From Micromussa lordhowensis (taxonomy: Eukaryota > Cnidaria > Anthozoa > Scleractinia > Lobophylliidae), in assembly GCA_964020085.1 (NCBI GenBank), contig OZ026599.1:38334937-38398936 (forward strand): a stretch of DNA of 64,000 nucleotides, read 5' to 3'. Each line of letters starts with the position of its first letter. Position 1 is the stretch's first letter. The notes beneath the pieces were generated by a model, which worked only from the letters and a program-made list of their open reading frames with translations, was not told the DNA's origin and ran no database searches. The position numbers and the translations under genes were made by a program. Positions 63,931 through 64,000 of this stretch are shown piece after piece.

Positions 63931-64000
63931 CTGTGACAAAAATGTATTAGCACACAGATTATTACGGCCACTAAATTACAAATTGCAGACGGCCTAAAAC

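Overview
The window is nuclear DNA of an animal, most likely a reef-building coral or another hexacorallian cnidarian. The evidence is multi-exon genes with GT-AG introns, single-exon class A GPCR genes, tRNA-derived SINEs and foldback MITEs of types I associate with coral genomes, and no bacterial gene organisation. Species cannot be settled from the sequence alone.

Layout. (1) 1-29,400 is a GPCR neighbourhood rich in repeats. Two paralogous receptors lie on the minus strand (1276-2310 and 9304-10260), separated by a decayed LINE, TTAA-flanked MITEs and a 1.36 kb minisatellite with a 28-bp unit. An intact receptor is on the plus strand (20113-21198), and a neuropeptide-type receptor on the minus strand (22044-23081). 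The rest is mobile-element debris, including a 2.1 kb TTAA-flanked element with a giant internal palindrome (11031-13109) and a nested transposon pair (25774-27839).

(2) 29,473-48,298 is a housekeeping block. BMS1, the U3-associated GTPase of 40S ribosome assembly, runs on the minus strand as 24 exons that I joined in frame to 1,324 codons. It is head to head with POLR2H/RPB8, a subunit shared by the nuclear RNA polymerases (plus strand, 3 exons, 150 aa). The two start codons are 306 bp apart and probably share a bidirectional promoter. BMS1 introns carry a LINE fragment, two tRNA-derived elements, a 1.28 kb 12-bp minisatellite bracketed by MITEs, and a CTGT array.

(3) 51,449-64,000 holds a tail-to-tail pair of genes for DUF885-family proteins. 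These are predicted metallopeptidases with HEAxPGHxxQ and EGWALYxE motifs. The complete plus-strand copy has 8 exons, 780 aa and an N-terminal membrane anchor. The minus-strand copy enters from beyond the right edge and shows its last four exons.

How the genes work together: BMS1 and RPB8 both serve ribosome and RNA production, so shared control is plausible. The GPCRs are independent sensory or neuromodulatory receptors. The DUF885 pair is a local duplication of a membrane-anchored ectoenzyme of unknown substrate. No bacterial operon, phage or CRISPR system is present.
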